From: Shewanella woodyi ATCC 51908
GTDB lineage: Bacteria; Pseudomonadota; Gammaproteobacteria; Enterobacterales; Shewanellaceae
Reading direction: 5' to 3'
DNA: 64,000 nt
Assembly: GCF_000019525.1 (NCBI RefSeq)
Contig: NC_010506.1
Span: 1,736,001-1,800,000, forward strand
The notes beneath the pieces were generated by a model, which made no database searches, was not told the origin of the DNA, and worked only from the letters and a program-made list of their open reading frames with translations. Shown here one piece after another: positions 46,240 to 56,372 of this stretch (its first letter is position 1; every line of letters begins with the position of its first letter). The position numbers and the translations under genes were made by a program.

Positions 46240-47877
46240 TTAAGCCATTCTCTGACTTGGTTTCCAGCGCAGTAGCTGTGTTGGCAGTTTAACCCCTTGG
46301 GAAGTGAGAGTATTAACACGGTTCAGGTAAGCTGCGCCATACATCAAGTGCTTAGCGACATCGACGGCATTACGGTCTTGATAGTTATCTAAGTAGCTAC
46401 CTTTAGCCCACTGATTAAAGGCGCCCAGTGCTGGACCTGCCCAGATCTGGTAATCCATCTCTCGACCCGCTTCACCTGAGTTTGACCAGCGACTAGAAAG
46501 CCCTAAATACCAGCGGAAAATCAGTGCCATCTTACGCTTAGGGTTGCCCTCGGCGCGCTCAATCTGCTTAGGATCGCGCTCGTTAAAGTGGGCTACTGTG
46601 CCTGCCCAGATCTCATCAAGGCTTGAGCGAAATACCTGCTTCTCCAGCTTTTCACGCTCATCAGACGGGATCGCTTCGATAGACTCATAGCGGGTGTAGA
46701 TCTCATAGAGCTTGTTAGCGCGCATCGGAAACAGGGTTCCACGTTTAACCACTTGCAGTTTTACGCCCATCTCGAACATATCTGCTGCTGGAGCCATGGT
46801 GACATCGGCCATCTCAGTCGTTGCCAGTAGTTTACGGGTATGTTCACTGGCGCCTGCTTCAACACAAGCCTGATTGACAGAGCCTGTAACTATGTAGGCT
46901 GCGCCCATATTGAATGTGGCTAATGCGGCGTCAGGTGTACCAACCCCGCCACCACAACCAACACGTATTGGCGTTTCATACTGGTACTTAGCTTGGATCT
47001 CATCTTTGAGAGCCAAAATAGTGGGCAGTAGAGTAACCAAAGGACGGTTATCGGTATGGCCGCCTGAATCTGCCTCGGCTGTAATATCGTCGGCCATAGG
47101 CACAAGCTGGGCAAGTTCCATCTGCTCAGCTGTGATAGAGCCATCATCCACAAGCTTTTGTAGCATCTTGACTGGCGCTGGCATCATGAACTTTTCAGCC
47201 ACTTCGGTGCGGCTCACCTTAGCAATCACCTTGTTACCGACAACCACATTACCCTGTACGTCACGGCTTAGGCCCGCTGCTCGGTAGTAGACTATTTGGG
47301 GGGTAAGTCCTAAGAAAGCGGATGCTTCAACGGTGCGAACCTTATGTTTAATAAATAGCTCGACGCTACCGCGTTCTAGCGCTGGCTCACTTGGGCTATG
47401 GATAAGGTTGAACATGTAAGGCCCGTTTGGTAGCGCCTTTTGAATGCGATTTATGGCTGCTTCAACGCGGCTTGGGATAAGGCCTGCTGCGCCAAATGAG
47501 CAAAGAATACCTGCTTGACCTAGGGCAATAACCAGCTCTTCAGATGAGATACCGTTCGCCATTGCACCTGCGTAGTAAGCGTACTTAACACCGTGGACGC
47601 GGCGGAAGTTACTGTCACCTAAACTTTCGGTACCAAGTGCAGGAGCAAAAGCACTGACCGGCTGGTTACCGTTGGCTGCTTGCGTAGAGGAACCTTCAGA
47701 GACGACATGGGCTTCTTGAGCTATCCCAATCCCTTTTTCACTGTGGTTAACGACAAAGCAGCCACGACTGAAGTCTTTCAGCTGCTGCTCCATCACATTC
47801 ACATCAAAGTTAATCTTACTATCTGCTACAGCCCACGGCCATGGAGAGAGTTGTTCACTAGTTGTCGTAGGATTCAT
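46240..47877 (-). CDS. pfaD: PUFA synthase subunit PfaD (enoyl reductase)
   Basis: Flavin-dependent enoyl reductase of the anaerobic-type polyunsaturated fatty acid synthase, acting in trans on acyl chains held by PfaA. It belongs to the nitronate monooxygenase-like TIM-barrel family (PfaD): ANGISSEELVIALGQAGILCSFGAAGLIP near residue 110, and the FMN phosphate-binding segment RVGCGGGVGTPDAALATFNMGAAYIVTGSVNQ about residues 300-331. 545 residues agrees with EPA producers. The gene follows pfaC after 369 bases, so it may have its own promoter; the gap holds a palindromic element. Confidence 0.96.
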   Translation of the reverse strand: MNPTTTSEQLSPWPWAVADSKINFDVNVMEQQLKDFSRGCFVVNHSEKGIGIAQEAHVVSEGSSTQAANGNQPVSAFAPALGTESLGDSNFRRVHGVKYAYYAGAMANGISSEELVIALGQAGILCSFGAAGLIPSRVEAAINRIQKALPNGPYMFNLIHSPSEPALERGSVELFIKHKVRTVEASAFLGLTPQIVYYRAAGLSRDVQGNVVVGNKVIAKVSRTEVAEKFMMPAPVKMLQKLVDDGSITAEQMELAQLVPMADDITAEADSGGHTDNRPLVTLLPTILALKDEIQAKYQYETPIRVGCGGGVGTPDAALATFNMGAAYIVTGSVNQACVEAGASEHTRKLLATTEMADVTMAPAADMFEMGVKLQVVKRGTLFPMRANKLYEIYTRYESIEAIPSDEREKLEKQVFRSSLDEIWAGTVAHFNERDPKQIERAEGNPKRKMALIFRWYLGLSSRWSNSGEAGREMDYQIWAGPALGAFNQWAKGSYLDNYQDRNAVDVAKHLMYGAAYLNRVNTLTSQGVKLPTQLLRWKPSQRMA

Positions 47878-48246
47878 TCTTGACCCTTAATAATTTATTT
47901 CCCCGTCACCCTAGACGCTACAGTTTTATTGTCGGCGCTTGTCGTTACCATCATGTATAAAGCATACACTCAGGTCTCTCCAAACTTGACGGCTTCACTG
48001 TAACGCCTATGGTTTAGGGGATATTTAAGTTAGAGGTTTTAAGTCTCAAACTTTTTTGTTATTTTTAGTTCAGTGAGTAGCGTTAATTGCTACTCACTCT
48101 TTTCTTAATTTTGTATATCAGTAAAACTTTTAATGGTTGAGAGCGCTGCTAGTTCGTCTTGATTCTAGGAGAAGGCGCGCAGCCTATGACTATAGGTGAG
48201 CACCTTCGACAACGAAGCGTGGCGACAATAGCAAGTTAATCAGCCA
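47878..48246 (-). other. pfaC-pfaD gap
   Basis: Non-coding gap inside the pfa operon. It contains a palindromic element next to the pfaC stop (48127-48252), a perfect hairpin (48072-48098) and a region that may carry a pfaD promoter (a TTGGAG and TTATAC pair 17 bases apart, near 47998 and 47965, is a weak candidate). No ORF is present. Confidence 0.45.
48072..48098 (+). repeat. Perfect 10-bp hairpin between pfaC and pfaD
   Basis: AGTGAGTAGC (48072-48081) pairs with GCTACTCACT (48089-48098) across a seven-base loop. A T-rich stretch follows on the + strand, the direction opposite to the pfa genes; on the pfa strand the downstream sequence is A-rich. It could therefore stop antisense transcription or fold in the pfa mRNA, but does not look like a pfaC terminator. 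Confidence 0.6.
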
Positions 48247-48252
48247 TTAAAG
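48127..48252. repeat. Imperfect long palindromic element at the 3' end of pfaC
   Basis: The ends are inverted: CTTTTAATGGTTGA (48127-48140) against the complement of TCAGCCATTAAAG (48240-48252). Inside, GCTAGTTCGTC...GAAGGCGC and the complement GCTATTGTCGC...GAAGGTGC pair with gaps, and the apex is CCTAT-N3-ATAGG. The right arm includes the last bases of pfaC, so the element supplies the stop codon. It probably is a repeated intergenic element of this genus; copy number unknown. Confidence 0.55.
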
Positions 48253-51200
48253 AGCTTCTTCGATGGAGATTGCGATATCAAAAACTTCGTAAATACGCAG
48301 CCCATCTTTACTTAGACTCGCATTACCTGTGATCACCTTCTTGCCATTTTCATCTTTGACCGAGGTGATGCTGACATCCATCGACATCTGCTTATTCAGT
48401 GGGTTGATCTGACCGCGATACTTCCACTTGATGTTCGATAATATTTGACCAAACTTTGGATTGTTAAATCCAGCGCCCAAGTCTTTACTGATGGCGTAAG
48501 CTTGCATGGTTTCGATAATTGCTTCAACACCTAAAGAGCCTGGCATTACCGGATCTTGGTGGAAGTGGAACTGGAAGAACCAGTCACTAGGGTCGATAGT
48601 GCGCTCAGCGTACAGGTAGCCTAATCCTTCAGTGCCGCCATTATCGACAATCTCAACCGAGTCGATAAAGTTCAGTTGACCACCTGCAAGACGGTAGTGT
48701 GGTTTACCCGCTGGGGCTGTGAAATGACGACCACTCTTATCGAGTAGGTTAACTTTAGTGTCTGCTGCAATTCCTTTAGCGACGTGCCAAGGTTGTGTCA
48801 CTTTACCGTTATCAAGGCCAAGTTGATCTTTAAGCGCATCACCTTTGAAGTAACCAAATACTGCAGTGCCTCGATAGAATGGCTCACCATCTGTGCTTAG
48901 CTCGAAGCTAAAGCTTTGGATAATGTTGGTGCCAGCCATAACGGTTGACAGTAGACGTGAGTCATTCTTGATAGTTTTACCACGCAGATCGACTTCGCGT
49001 AGTAGCTCACCGCTACCGTCTAAATTACGGAAGAACAGCTCAAGACCTGGGAAGCCAAGTGTGGTCCCCATGTAACCTGAGATGAAACCGTTTGGTTGCA
49101 GGGATATCTCCATCAAAATAGAGTAGGGCATCACAGCATGGTGACTATTTTTATCAAAGTACCAGGCATCGGTTGGCACTTCATATTCAGCGATACATGA
49201 AGATGGCTTCTTAAAGTCGCCGCGCTTGCCGTTGACTTCGATAACGCGTGTGGTGACCTGCAGATCGCCACAGGGAGTACGTGGTGGGATCATGCCGCGG
49301 TAGATTGAGAACTCAGGTCCGAAACAGTTTTCGATGTTACCTGTAGCAAACTCAAACATGTGATACGGCGTAAATGGCACGGTATCGGGTACACGGTTCG
49401 GGTAATCCGGTGTGATTGGCGCTTCAACGTGTGAAATCGGGATCACGCCCTTGTTTGGCGCTTTAGTCAGATCTGGAATTTGGGCCATTAATGGCGCGTT
49501 CGCTGATGCTGGCTGGTAAGCTTTAGGAGAAGAGCTCGCTGCGTGAGCCGACTCTTTATTAAGAGACGCTAGCGGATAGCGAGTACACTCATCTTCCTCT
49601 TTTATCATCACACCTAAGTTTTGGAAGTCCACTACTGGCTTGCCATTTAGGATGATATCGATATTTGCCTTAGCGTATGGACGTGGGCTAAAGCCTATTT
49701 CCGTCACTTCCATACGGTAGGTTAGCGTGCCTGATTGCGGCAGTACCTGTCCGCGACAACGGACCTGCTGTGATGCATTTTCAAGTGGCTGGAAGCGTCC
49801 ATTTTTGGTTTGAGTGTGCATGCCTAAATGCAACATAAAGAACTGCAACAACTGGCCACAGCCTTCAGCCATTAATGAGCCAGCCATCACTTGGTCGCCC
49901 TGGAAATGACATGGGAAGTACCAGTGATCTGGTTCTAACTGCTTATGACCTTCGATTAGTCCAAGTCCCCATGTGCCGCCATTACGCTCAACCTTGCTGA
50001 CCTGCTCAATCATCAGGAACTTTTCTGATGCGAAACACAGTGATGGTTGGGCTGGGCCTGCATGACTTGCACCGAAACAGCCTTCGATATCAGCCGTTAG
50101 CAGTTTATGGATGTCACCATAGCTAAAGCTAGTTTTAGGGCAATCTAAAATCGGGTTAAAGGTCTTCTTCACCGCTAAGCTGCGGGCTTTAATCTCATCT
50201 TCGGTGCGGATAACACCTTTACCGTCGGCAAGCTCCTCATCGGTGAAGAAGCCAGCACAGCCACCATCCATCTTAAGGATCATGGTATCGCCAACAAAAC
50301 ACTCATATGAGAAGAAGAACAGCAAGGTGTCGCCGTTGCGGGCGTAGTTGTTGATCTTAATATCATAACGCAGTGTATCGCCGCCACGTGGCAGATCGCC
50401 TAGGAAGGTGAGGGTACAATCTAATAGGCGGTAAACGCGCTCGCCCTTGTTCTCAAAATCGATACCTAGATAGCTGATGAGCATCAAGTCACACTGACCC
50501 GATTCAACCGCAACAGCCCACGGGATCTGGCCATCAACCAAGTAAGGAGCATCCAGAGGGATGTCATACTCAGTGGTCATTGAGCATTTTTTAAATTCGT
50601 TCATGGTCGCATCTAACTTAGTGACGCGAGACACCAGTAGGTAATCTGTGGTCGGTAGACGTACCCGGCGTGAGTAGCTGTCGATGATGGCGTAATCTGA
50701 GCCAAATACATTGGCGATATCACCTTCAGCGTATTCAACGAGATCGGCATAATTCCAGATACAGGGCTTAAGCTCAGGCGTCGGCGCAGTGTATGGCGGC
50801 ACGTTAGCGTGATCAGGTTTGAGTTCACTCTCTTGAGGTAAAGAGTGAGCAGCCACAGGCGATTTTTTAGCGAGTGTATTGGCGTATGAAACTGGTGCCG
50901 GTATTGCTGTGCTAGCTACCTGCTCTTGTCCAGTGACTTGAGCAAGTTGCTGCTTTAACAGCGCATCAGCCACTTTCATGCCGGCTGAGCGACTCTTTAA
51001 AAATGCTTGGTGAGCTTGTTGGGTCAGCTGCTGGTTTTGCTGAAAAGCGCTTAAGTCACCCGCAGAAACATCGAGAGTTTTGCTTGGCGCTTGTGCTGTT
51101 ATTGTTTTAGCTTGAGACGTCATAGGGTTACCTAATACTGGAGTAGGGTTCACTGAGGCGGCTTTTTCCTGCGTAGGCTCAGTAACTTGCTGTAATGCTG

Positions 51201-54102
51201 TGCGTGTAACCAAAGGCTTTTTGTATTTCACCACAGATGAAGTACTGCTCATGGCTAACTTATCTTGTATCGAGGCTAAGCTTGCTAGTGGAGCCTGTAG
51301 GATATGTTGATAGATATCTCGGCCCCCTAAAGTGACCTGCTTCAATAGCTGGTGCTTAGCATCCGATTTAAGTTCATGACTTAATCGATTAGTAAGGGCA
51401 CTGTTTTCACTTGCCGTTTGGCTGATTAACAGCTGCGATATTTGAGCTTCACTGCTATTGGCGACCAAAAGGCTACCAGCTTGCTGCTTCTGGGACTGAT
51501 TCTGAGTAGAGAGGTTAAGCAGGCCATGAAGTAGACTCGCCATTCCTGCTGCGGCAAAGCTATGACCCACACGCTCATCTGCACTTGTGATAATGGCGTT
51601 AGGGAACAGATCTGTAACAGGGGTATTTCGATGACTACCTGGTGCAATACTGGTTTCAACGACTTTGACTGTGTTGATATCTGCGCCAGCTTGAGTCAGC
51701 AAGTTATCGGTAACCAGATTGGCTTGTGTGGCGTTGCCAAAGGCTAGCGAATTGATAGTGCCGTATGATTTTTCTGGTTTAGCATCATTAGCTACAAGCA
51801 CGATTGCACCTGCACCTTCACCAACATTCCAGCTTCCACTTTCTTGAGCGGTAGAGTGTTGGGCCGCAGTTGCGTCGATAGAGACAGGTTCAACACTGTT
51901 TTTCAGTATCACCTGCTCAAAGCTACCAGAGAGGTCCACTGCTGCAATAACAACGGCATCTAAAGCTTCACTTACCATCATATTTTGCGCGACATCGATA
52001 CAGCGACTTACCGATTGCTCTGCGGCTGAGATGGTAAATGCCGGGCCATGGAAGTCCCACAAAGATGCGATTCGCGAAGCCATGATATTGCCGATAAAGC
52101 TGGTGTACTGGTTGAGCTTCGCCGCATCGAGCACGCTATCCATGGTGATAGCTTCTAATGCTTGATACTCATCTTCATCCAAGGTGACGCCAACAGCGGC
52201 TAGGCTCTCTTTAAGTTGAGTATGCAGGTTAACGCGGCCGCGGAATTGATGCAGTTCAAGCTCGGTTTCCATGGCAACTAACACTGCCACTTTCTGGCCC
52301 GGCTCTAGTTTGGCATCTCGTATCGCTTCATCGGTGACCTTCATCAGCATGAGCTGCTGTGAGATGAGACGGTCATCTTCATTTGGTGGCAGTTTAAAGC
52401 GTAGGAAATCAAGCTCAAAACTGTCGACATAGGCTCCTTTGGGAGCCGCGCTTAAACCAAATTCAGCTAATAGCTCTGAGTGTTGCTCTAGCCCTTTCCA
52501 GCGCTTTTTCGGCAAGGTGATAAAGCCATTGCTGTTTGAGGTAATCGCACTGTTAAGCTGATTAATACTGTTTAGGGGACCAAAGTGAGATGCAAGACCT
52601 GTGATCTTCATCGGCTGTGGTGTCACGGTTGGCTGAGTCTGCTTGACTGCGCCTGTAGCTTGAGCGCCAGCTGCGTCTTTTGGAGGTAAATAGCTCTCTA
52701 ATAACAGGTGAGCGTTACAGCCTCCGAAACCAAATACAGAAACGCCAGCGTGACGTTGAGCATTGCCTGTTTTAGCTGGCCAAGGTTGTACTTGATTTGG
52801 CAAGGTTGATGAGCCAAACAGATGATTAGGCGAGGATATCGCATCGCTAATATTGATACTTGGCGGCAGTGCACCCTCTTTCATGGCGAAAATCATCTTC
52901 ATGATCCCCGGCATGCCCGCAGCGGTTAACAGGTGGCCTAAGTTCGATTTAGCTGAGCCTATCAGCGGCGCCTGATTGCCAGCGAGCTTACCTTCAAAGA
53001 AGGTCTCCATTGAGGTAAGCTCTATTTTATCACCCAGTGGAGTCCCCGTTGCGTGACACTCAATGACCTCGATATCTTTAGGCTCAATGTCGCTGGCGGC
53101 ATAGGCTCGCTCAAACGCTTTAACCTGCCCTTTAGGGTTAGGGCTTAGTACAAACTGCCCCTTACCATCGTTAGATAAGCCAACACCACTCACGACCGCA
53201 TAGATATTATCATCATCACGCTCGGCATCATCTAAACGCTTTAGCACGAGTACGCCAGCACCTTCGCCAGCAAATAGCCCTTTGCTGTTACCATCAAAGG
53301 GGACAGAGATACCGTGATCTGGGTAGGCGTGAAAGATGGAGAAACCCATGTTAATAAAGAAGGGATCAGCCCCTGAGACTGCGCCTGCTAGCATCACATC
53401 GGCTTTGCCTGCACTTAAGTAGTCACAAGCAAGTTTCAGTGAGTAGACTGAGCTTGCACAAGCTGCATCGAGACTGAGCTGTGCGCCGCCTAAACCTAGC
53501 GCGTCTGCCACCACTTTTGAAGCGTTGTGGGCGATGGCGCCGTTAGCGTTATCTAAGGTGGCCTCACCTTGTGCTCGGCTCGTGTGGGCATTGGTTGGGT
53601 TTAGCTTAAAAGCACTTGCTCCGAGCTTATCTTGCAACGCCTTCTCAACGGCGCTGTGATAGATAGGCAGAAACAGATCGTTCGAGCGAGTCGTAGGAAA
53701 CGACAGCGCTCCCATGATGATACCTGTGCGCGCTAACGAAGCGCTACCTAAGTTAATGCCCGCATCCTGGAGTGCTTTTCGGCTGGTATCAAGCGCCCAA
53801 AGAAAGCTGTCATCTAACCCTGTTAAGCTTTCACTTGGAAGTTGATAGCCTGTTGCATCGAAGTGGAAGTTTTCGATGTAGCCGCCTTTATCACAATAAA
53901 AACGGTCAGATTGTCCCTGAACACCTTGGTAGTCGCAGCTGTTAGCCCCGAGCTTTTTATTGGTTAAGGTGGTTCGTGAGTCTCGTTTATCTAGCAGGTT
54001 TTGCCAAAACTCACCTGGTGTCTTAGCATCCGGGTAGAGTGTGGCAAGGCCGACAATGGCAATCTTGCTCTGTTTAGTGCTGTTTGAGTTTGAAGAAGAC
54101 AT
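48247..54102 (-). CDS. pfaC: PUFA synthase subunit PfaC (KS-CLF-DH-DH)
   Basis: Chain-extension and dehydratase subunit of the eicosapentaenoic-type PUFA synthase, 1951 residues. Order of domains: ketosynthase (about 10-470; active cysteine in LDAACASSVYSLK; histidines in ECHATGTPLGD and SNLGHLLTAAG), chain-length factor (about 540-900; the active cysteine position is occupied by Gln in SAAEQSVSRC), and two FabA-like dehydratases with HFQGDQVMAGS and HFHQDPVMPGS. The second has the textbook motif; in the first, Pro is replaced by Gln or Ala at two positions. The region 900-1130 is a flexible linker rich in Ala, Gln and Thr. The start overlaps the pfaB stop by one base (TAATG). Confidence 0.97.
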   Translation of the reverse strand: MSSSNSNSTKQSKIAIVGLATLYPDAKTPGEFWQNLLDKRDSRTTLTNKKLGANSCDYQGVQGQSDRFYCDKGGYIENFHFDATGYQLPSESLTGLDDSFLWALDTSRKALQDAGINLGSASLARTGIIMGALSFPTTRSNDLFLPIYHSAVEKALQDKLGASAFKLNPTNAHTSRAQGEATLDNANGAIAHNASKVVADALGLGGAQLSLDAACASSVYSLKLACDYLSAGKADVMLAGAVSGADPFFINMGFSIFHAYPDHGISVPFDGNSKGLFAGEGAGVLVLKRLDDAERDDDNIYAVVSGVGLSNDGKGQFVLSPNPKGQVKAFERAYAASDIEPKDIEVIECHATGTPLGDKIELTSMETFFEGKLAGNQAPLIGSAKSNLGHLLTAAGMPGIMKMIFAMKEGALPPSINISDAISSPNHLFGSSTLPNQVQPWPAKTGNAQRHAGVSVFGFGGCNAHLLLESYLPPKDAAGAQATGAVKQTQPTVTPQPMKITGLASHFGPLNSINQLNSAITSNSNGFITLPKKRWKGLEQHSELLAEFGLSAAPKGAYVDSFELDFLRFKLPPNEDDRLISQQLMLMKVTDEAIRDAKLEPGQKVAVLVAMETELELHQFRGRVNLHTQLKESLAAVGVTLDEDEYQALEAITMDSVLDAAKLNQYTSFIGNIMASRIASLWDFHGPAFTISAAEQSVSRCIDVAQNMMVSEALDAVVIAAVDLSGSFEQVILKNSVEPVSIDATAAQHSTAQESGSWNVGEGAGAIVLVANDAKPEKSYGTINSLAFGNATQANLVTDNLLTQAGADINTVKVVETSIAPGSHRNTPVTDLFPNAIITSADERVGHSFAAAGMASLLHGLLNLSTQNQSQKQQAGSLLVANSSEAQISQLLISQTASENSALTNRLSHELKSDAKHQLLKQVTLGGRDIYQHILQAPLASLASIQDKLAMSSTSSVVKYKKPLVTRTALQQVTEPTQEKAASVNPTPVLGNPMTSQAKTITAQAPSKTLDVSAGDLSAFQQNQQLTQQAHQAFLKSRSAGMKVADALLKQQLAQVTGQEQVASTAIPAPVSYANTLAKKSPVAAHSLPQESELKPDHANVPPYTAPTPELKPCIWNYADLVEYAEGDIANVFGSDYAIIDSYSRRVRLPTTDYLLVSRVTKLDATMNEFKKCSMTTEYDIPLDAPYLVDGQIPWAVAVESGQCDLMLISYLGIDFENKGERVYRLLDCTLTFLGDLPRGGDTLRYDIKINNYARNGDTLLFFFSYECFVGDTMILKMDGGCAGFFTDEELADGKGVIRTEDEIKARSLAVKKTFNPILDCPKTSFSYGDIHKLLTADIEGCFGASHAGPAQPSLCFASEKFLMIEQVSKVERNGGTWGLGLIEGHKQLEPDHWYFPCHFQGDQVMAGSLMAEGCGQLLQFFMLHLGMHTQTKNGRFQPLENASQQVRCRGQVLPQSGTLTYRMEVTEIGFSPRPYAKANIDIILNGKPVVDFQNLGVMIKEEDECTRYPLASLNKESAHAASSSPKAYQPASANAPLMAQIPDLTKAPNKGVIPISHVEAPITPDYPNRVPDTVPFTPYHMFEFATGNIENCFGPEFSIYRGMIPPRTPCGDLQVTTRVIEVNGKRGDFKKPSSCIAEYEVPTDAWYFDKNSHHAVMPYSILMEISLQPNGFISGYMGTTLGFPGLELFFRNLDGSGELLREVDLRGKTIKNDSRLLSTVMAGTNIIQSFSFELSTDGEPFYRGTAVFGYFKGDALKDQLGLDNGKVTQPWHVAKGIAADTKVNLLDKSGRHFTAPAGKPHYRLAGGQLNFIDSVEIVDNGGTEGLGYLYAERTIDPSDWFFQFHFHQDPVMPGSLGVEAIIETMQAYAISKDLGAGFNNPKFGQILSNIKWKYRGQINPLNKQMSMDVSITSVKDENGKKVITGNASLSKDGLRIYEVFDIAISIEEAL

Positions 54103-56372
54103 TAGACTTCTCCTTGTAAAGTTAGATTCGACATCTGTTTACTCTTGAGCTGAACCGTGTGTGTAGCCTGTAGTTGTGACAGGGCTATCTCACGATTTAA
54201 TCCATTGATCAAAGGCGCGACAGTAAGAGGTACTCGGTGACTGATGAGTTGGCCTAATGCCTTAAGTAGGGTGGTGATATCATCACCGCCTTTGGCATTA
54301 ACTGGCACCGTGCTGCAAGGGTAGTCAGTAGACTCACTCCCGCATTGACGATCCTGTTTAGCGATTTTGTCGATAAGGGTGCAGTTTTGTCTATCTGCGC
54401 CAAGTTCGACAAACAGCTTAGCGCCTTGCTTTTGTGCACTATGAATAAGGGCTGTAAAGTCTAAGGTATTGCAGAAGGTATCGGCGATGGAGCGGGCGAC
54501 AACCTGAGAGTCTATTTTACCTTGAGCATTAGATACAGTGCTATCAGCCGATGCTGCACTGATAAACTTGATATCAATAGGCAGTGAATCTTGCAGAGGC
54601 TGATTGTAGAACTGCTCTACATTGCCATGCTCCTCCATCGCTGGAGCTGTGTGCATTGCCGTGACGCGGTTTGCAGCAATGCCTCGTTTTTTCAACTTAG
54701 CGAGCAGCTCTCGACACTGAGTCTCACAACCAGCAATCACACAGGTATCACCCTGAATAATGGCGAGGTAAGCGTGGGGGAACTCAGGTAATAGCGCTTC
54801 AATGGGCGCTGCTGGCGATCGAACAACAAAGCTGTTCCAGACAATATCTGCATCGTTATTATCAAGCTGCCAAGCCTTACGAACCGCTGTTAGTTTGCCT
54901 GAGATCGCGCTGGTAAATAGCGGGTCAGTTTTGGTTTTTTCAATCAAGGTATGTGGCTCTTTCCACACGCCAAGACTGGCCCACATCGACGCCTCACCCA
55001 TGGAGTAACCTAAGGCAAAGTTGGGTGTGATAGTAAACTCTTTAACCAGCAGTTGAGTCAGTAGGTAGCTGCTACCTACACCAGCAATAGCCAGATCACC
55101 TAAGGCCATGGCTGGTGCCACTTTTGGGTCTAAGTGATAGATGCTGTCGGCTTGGAACATAGACTTCAAGTCTCCCTCACGCTCAAGTTGAGCGTAGAGT
55201 GACGGGAAGTATCCATGCAATTCACTGAACATATCGCTATAAACCGTCCTCACTCCAGGGTAGACAAAGGCAAGGCCATTTTGAGCCGGTGCCCCTAAAG
55301 GCTTAGCGGTAAAGTAGCTACCTGCTGGCGTACGATACTGACCATTCTCACTTATTACACTTGGTAGTTTCTCAGCCATGGCATCAAGCTCTTGAAGCAT
55401 GGCTTCAACTGACGTTGCTTGTAGTGCGATAACCAGTTCGTAGTTTGTGCTTGCTTCGAAGGCAAGCAGGTTATCACGCATCAAATTAAGTAGCGATTCA
55501 GGAGTTGAGGCTGCTAGCAACTGAGTTCTCAGCGCGCCTAGTGAATTAATGAGTTCCACTTGGCTATTTGCTGAGACAACAAGTTGTAACCGCTTAGTAT
55601 TGATAATCGATTTTGGTGCGGTAAAGCCTGTGCCTTGGGAGAGCACGAAGCTGATGCAGCTCTGATTGTTAACGCATTCGCTTGGGCTGTGGGCACTATT
55701 ATCATCGCTGTGGGCACTGTCGCTTTGCCCCTTGACGCTATTTGTTAGGTTAATGGCCACCACGCGTGCTTGATGGTGGCTGGTAAACCAGTAGTGGCTA
55801 TTGGCCTGTTTAGGACCGATTGACTGTGGATCTCTATGGTGTGTGCGAGAAGCAAGATCTTGGATGAGCTTACATACCGCATCAAACTGCTCAGTGCTAT
55901 TAAGCTCTGGCAGATCAAAGCGCTTGCTGACGCTGTCAGGTTTGCGCTTTGCTTGGTTTAGGGCCTTAGCCATAGAGGTTGATGGATCTAAGTGCTCTTG
56001 TATCTGCATCGCAGCAAGCTGCGCATGGGGGTGAATTCGATTTTGCGCCGCCTTGAGTGCATGCATCATCAACAGTGAGCTAGATGGCGTTGAGATCTGT
56101 ACTATCTTACCTTGCTCTATCGATTCGATAGTGGCTGTTAAGTTCGCTTCAAAATCATCGACCTTGATAGAGACAAGCTCTGTTGTCTCTAGCAATTTTG
56201 AGCTGTATAGCTCAGGCATTAACACACAAAGTTGTTCAGCCTGCTCAGATGCAGCATCTACACTCTTGCTTAAATCTAGTGAGGCAGGCAGCACCAAGAG
56301 TGCGATGCGCAGGGGCATCTCACTCTTGATAACTTGCTCACTGACGCTCGCGTTAGCTGTCAGCTGGTCCAT
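54102..56372 (-). CDS. pfaB: PUFA synthase subunit PfaB (acyltransferase)
   Basis: Acyltransferase subunit of the PUFA synthase, 756 residues. The acyltransferase domain lies in the second half (about 360-700), with GLAFVYPGVRTVYSDMFSELHGYFPSL as its start, the nucleophile motif GYSMGEASMW and the histidine in TAMHTAPAMEEHG. The first 350 residues resemble a ketosynthase fragment without catalytic residues. In other species PfaB sequence correlates with whether EPA or DHA is made. It is coupled to both neighbours by one-base TAATG overlaps. Confidence 0.95.
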   Translation of the reverse strand: MDQLTANASVSEQVIKSEMPLRIALLVLPASLDLSKSVDAASEQAEQLCVLMPELYSSKLLETTELVSIKVDDFEANLTATIESIEQGKIVQISTPSSSLLMMHALKAAQNRIHPHAQLAAMQIQEHLDPSTSMAKALNQAKRKPDSVSKRFDLPELNSTEQFDAVCKLIQDLASRTHHRDPQSIGPKQANSHYWFTSHHQARVVAINLTNSVKGQSDSAHSDDNSAHSPSECVNNQSCISFVLSQGTGFTAPKSIINTKRLQLVVSANSQVELINSLGALRTQLLAASTPESLLNLMRDNLLAFEASTNYELVIALQATSVEAMLQELDAMAEKLPSVISENGQYRTPAGSYFTAKPLGAPAQNGLAFVYPGVRTVYSDMFSELHGYFPSLYAQLEREGDLKSMFQADSIYHLDPKVAPAMALGDLAIAGVGSSYLLTQLLVKEFTITPNFALGYSMGEASMWASLGVWKEPHTLIEKTKTDPLFTSAISGKLTAVRKAWQLDNNDADIVWNSFVVRSPAAPIEALLPEFPHAYLAIIQGDTCVIAGCETQCRELLAKLKKRGIAANRVTAMHTAPAMEEHGNVEQFYNQPLQDSLPIDIKFISAASADSTVSNAQGKIDSQVVARSIADTFCNTLDFTALIHSAQKQGAKLFVELGADRQNCTLIDKIAKQDRQCGSESTDYPCSTVPVNAKGGDDITTLLKALGQLISHRVPLTVAPLINGLNREIALSQLQATHTVQLKSKQMSNLTLQGEV

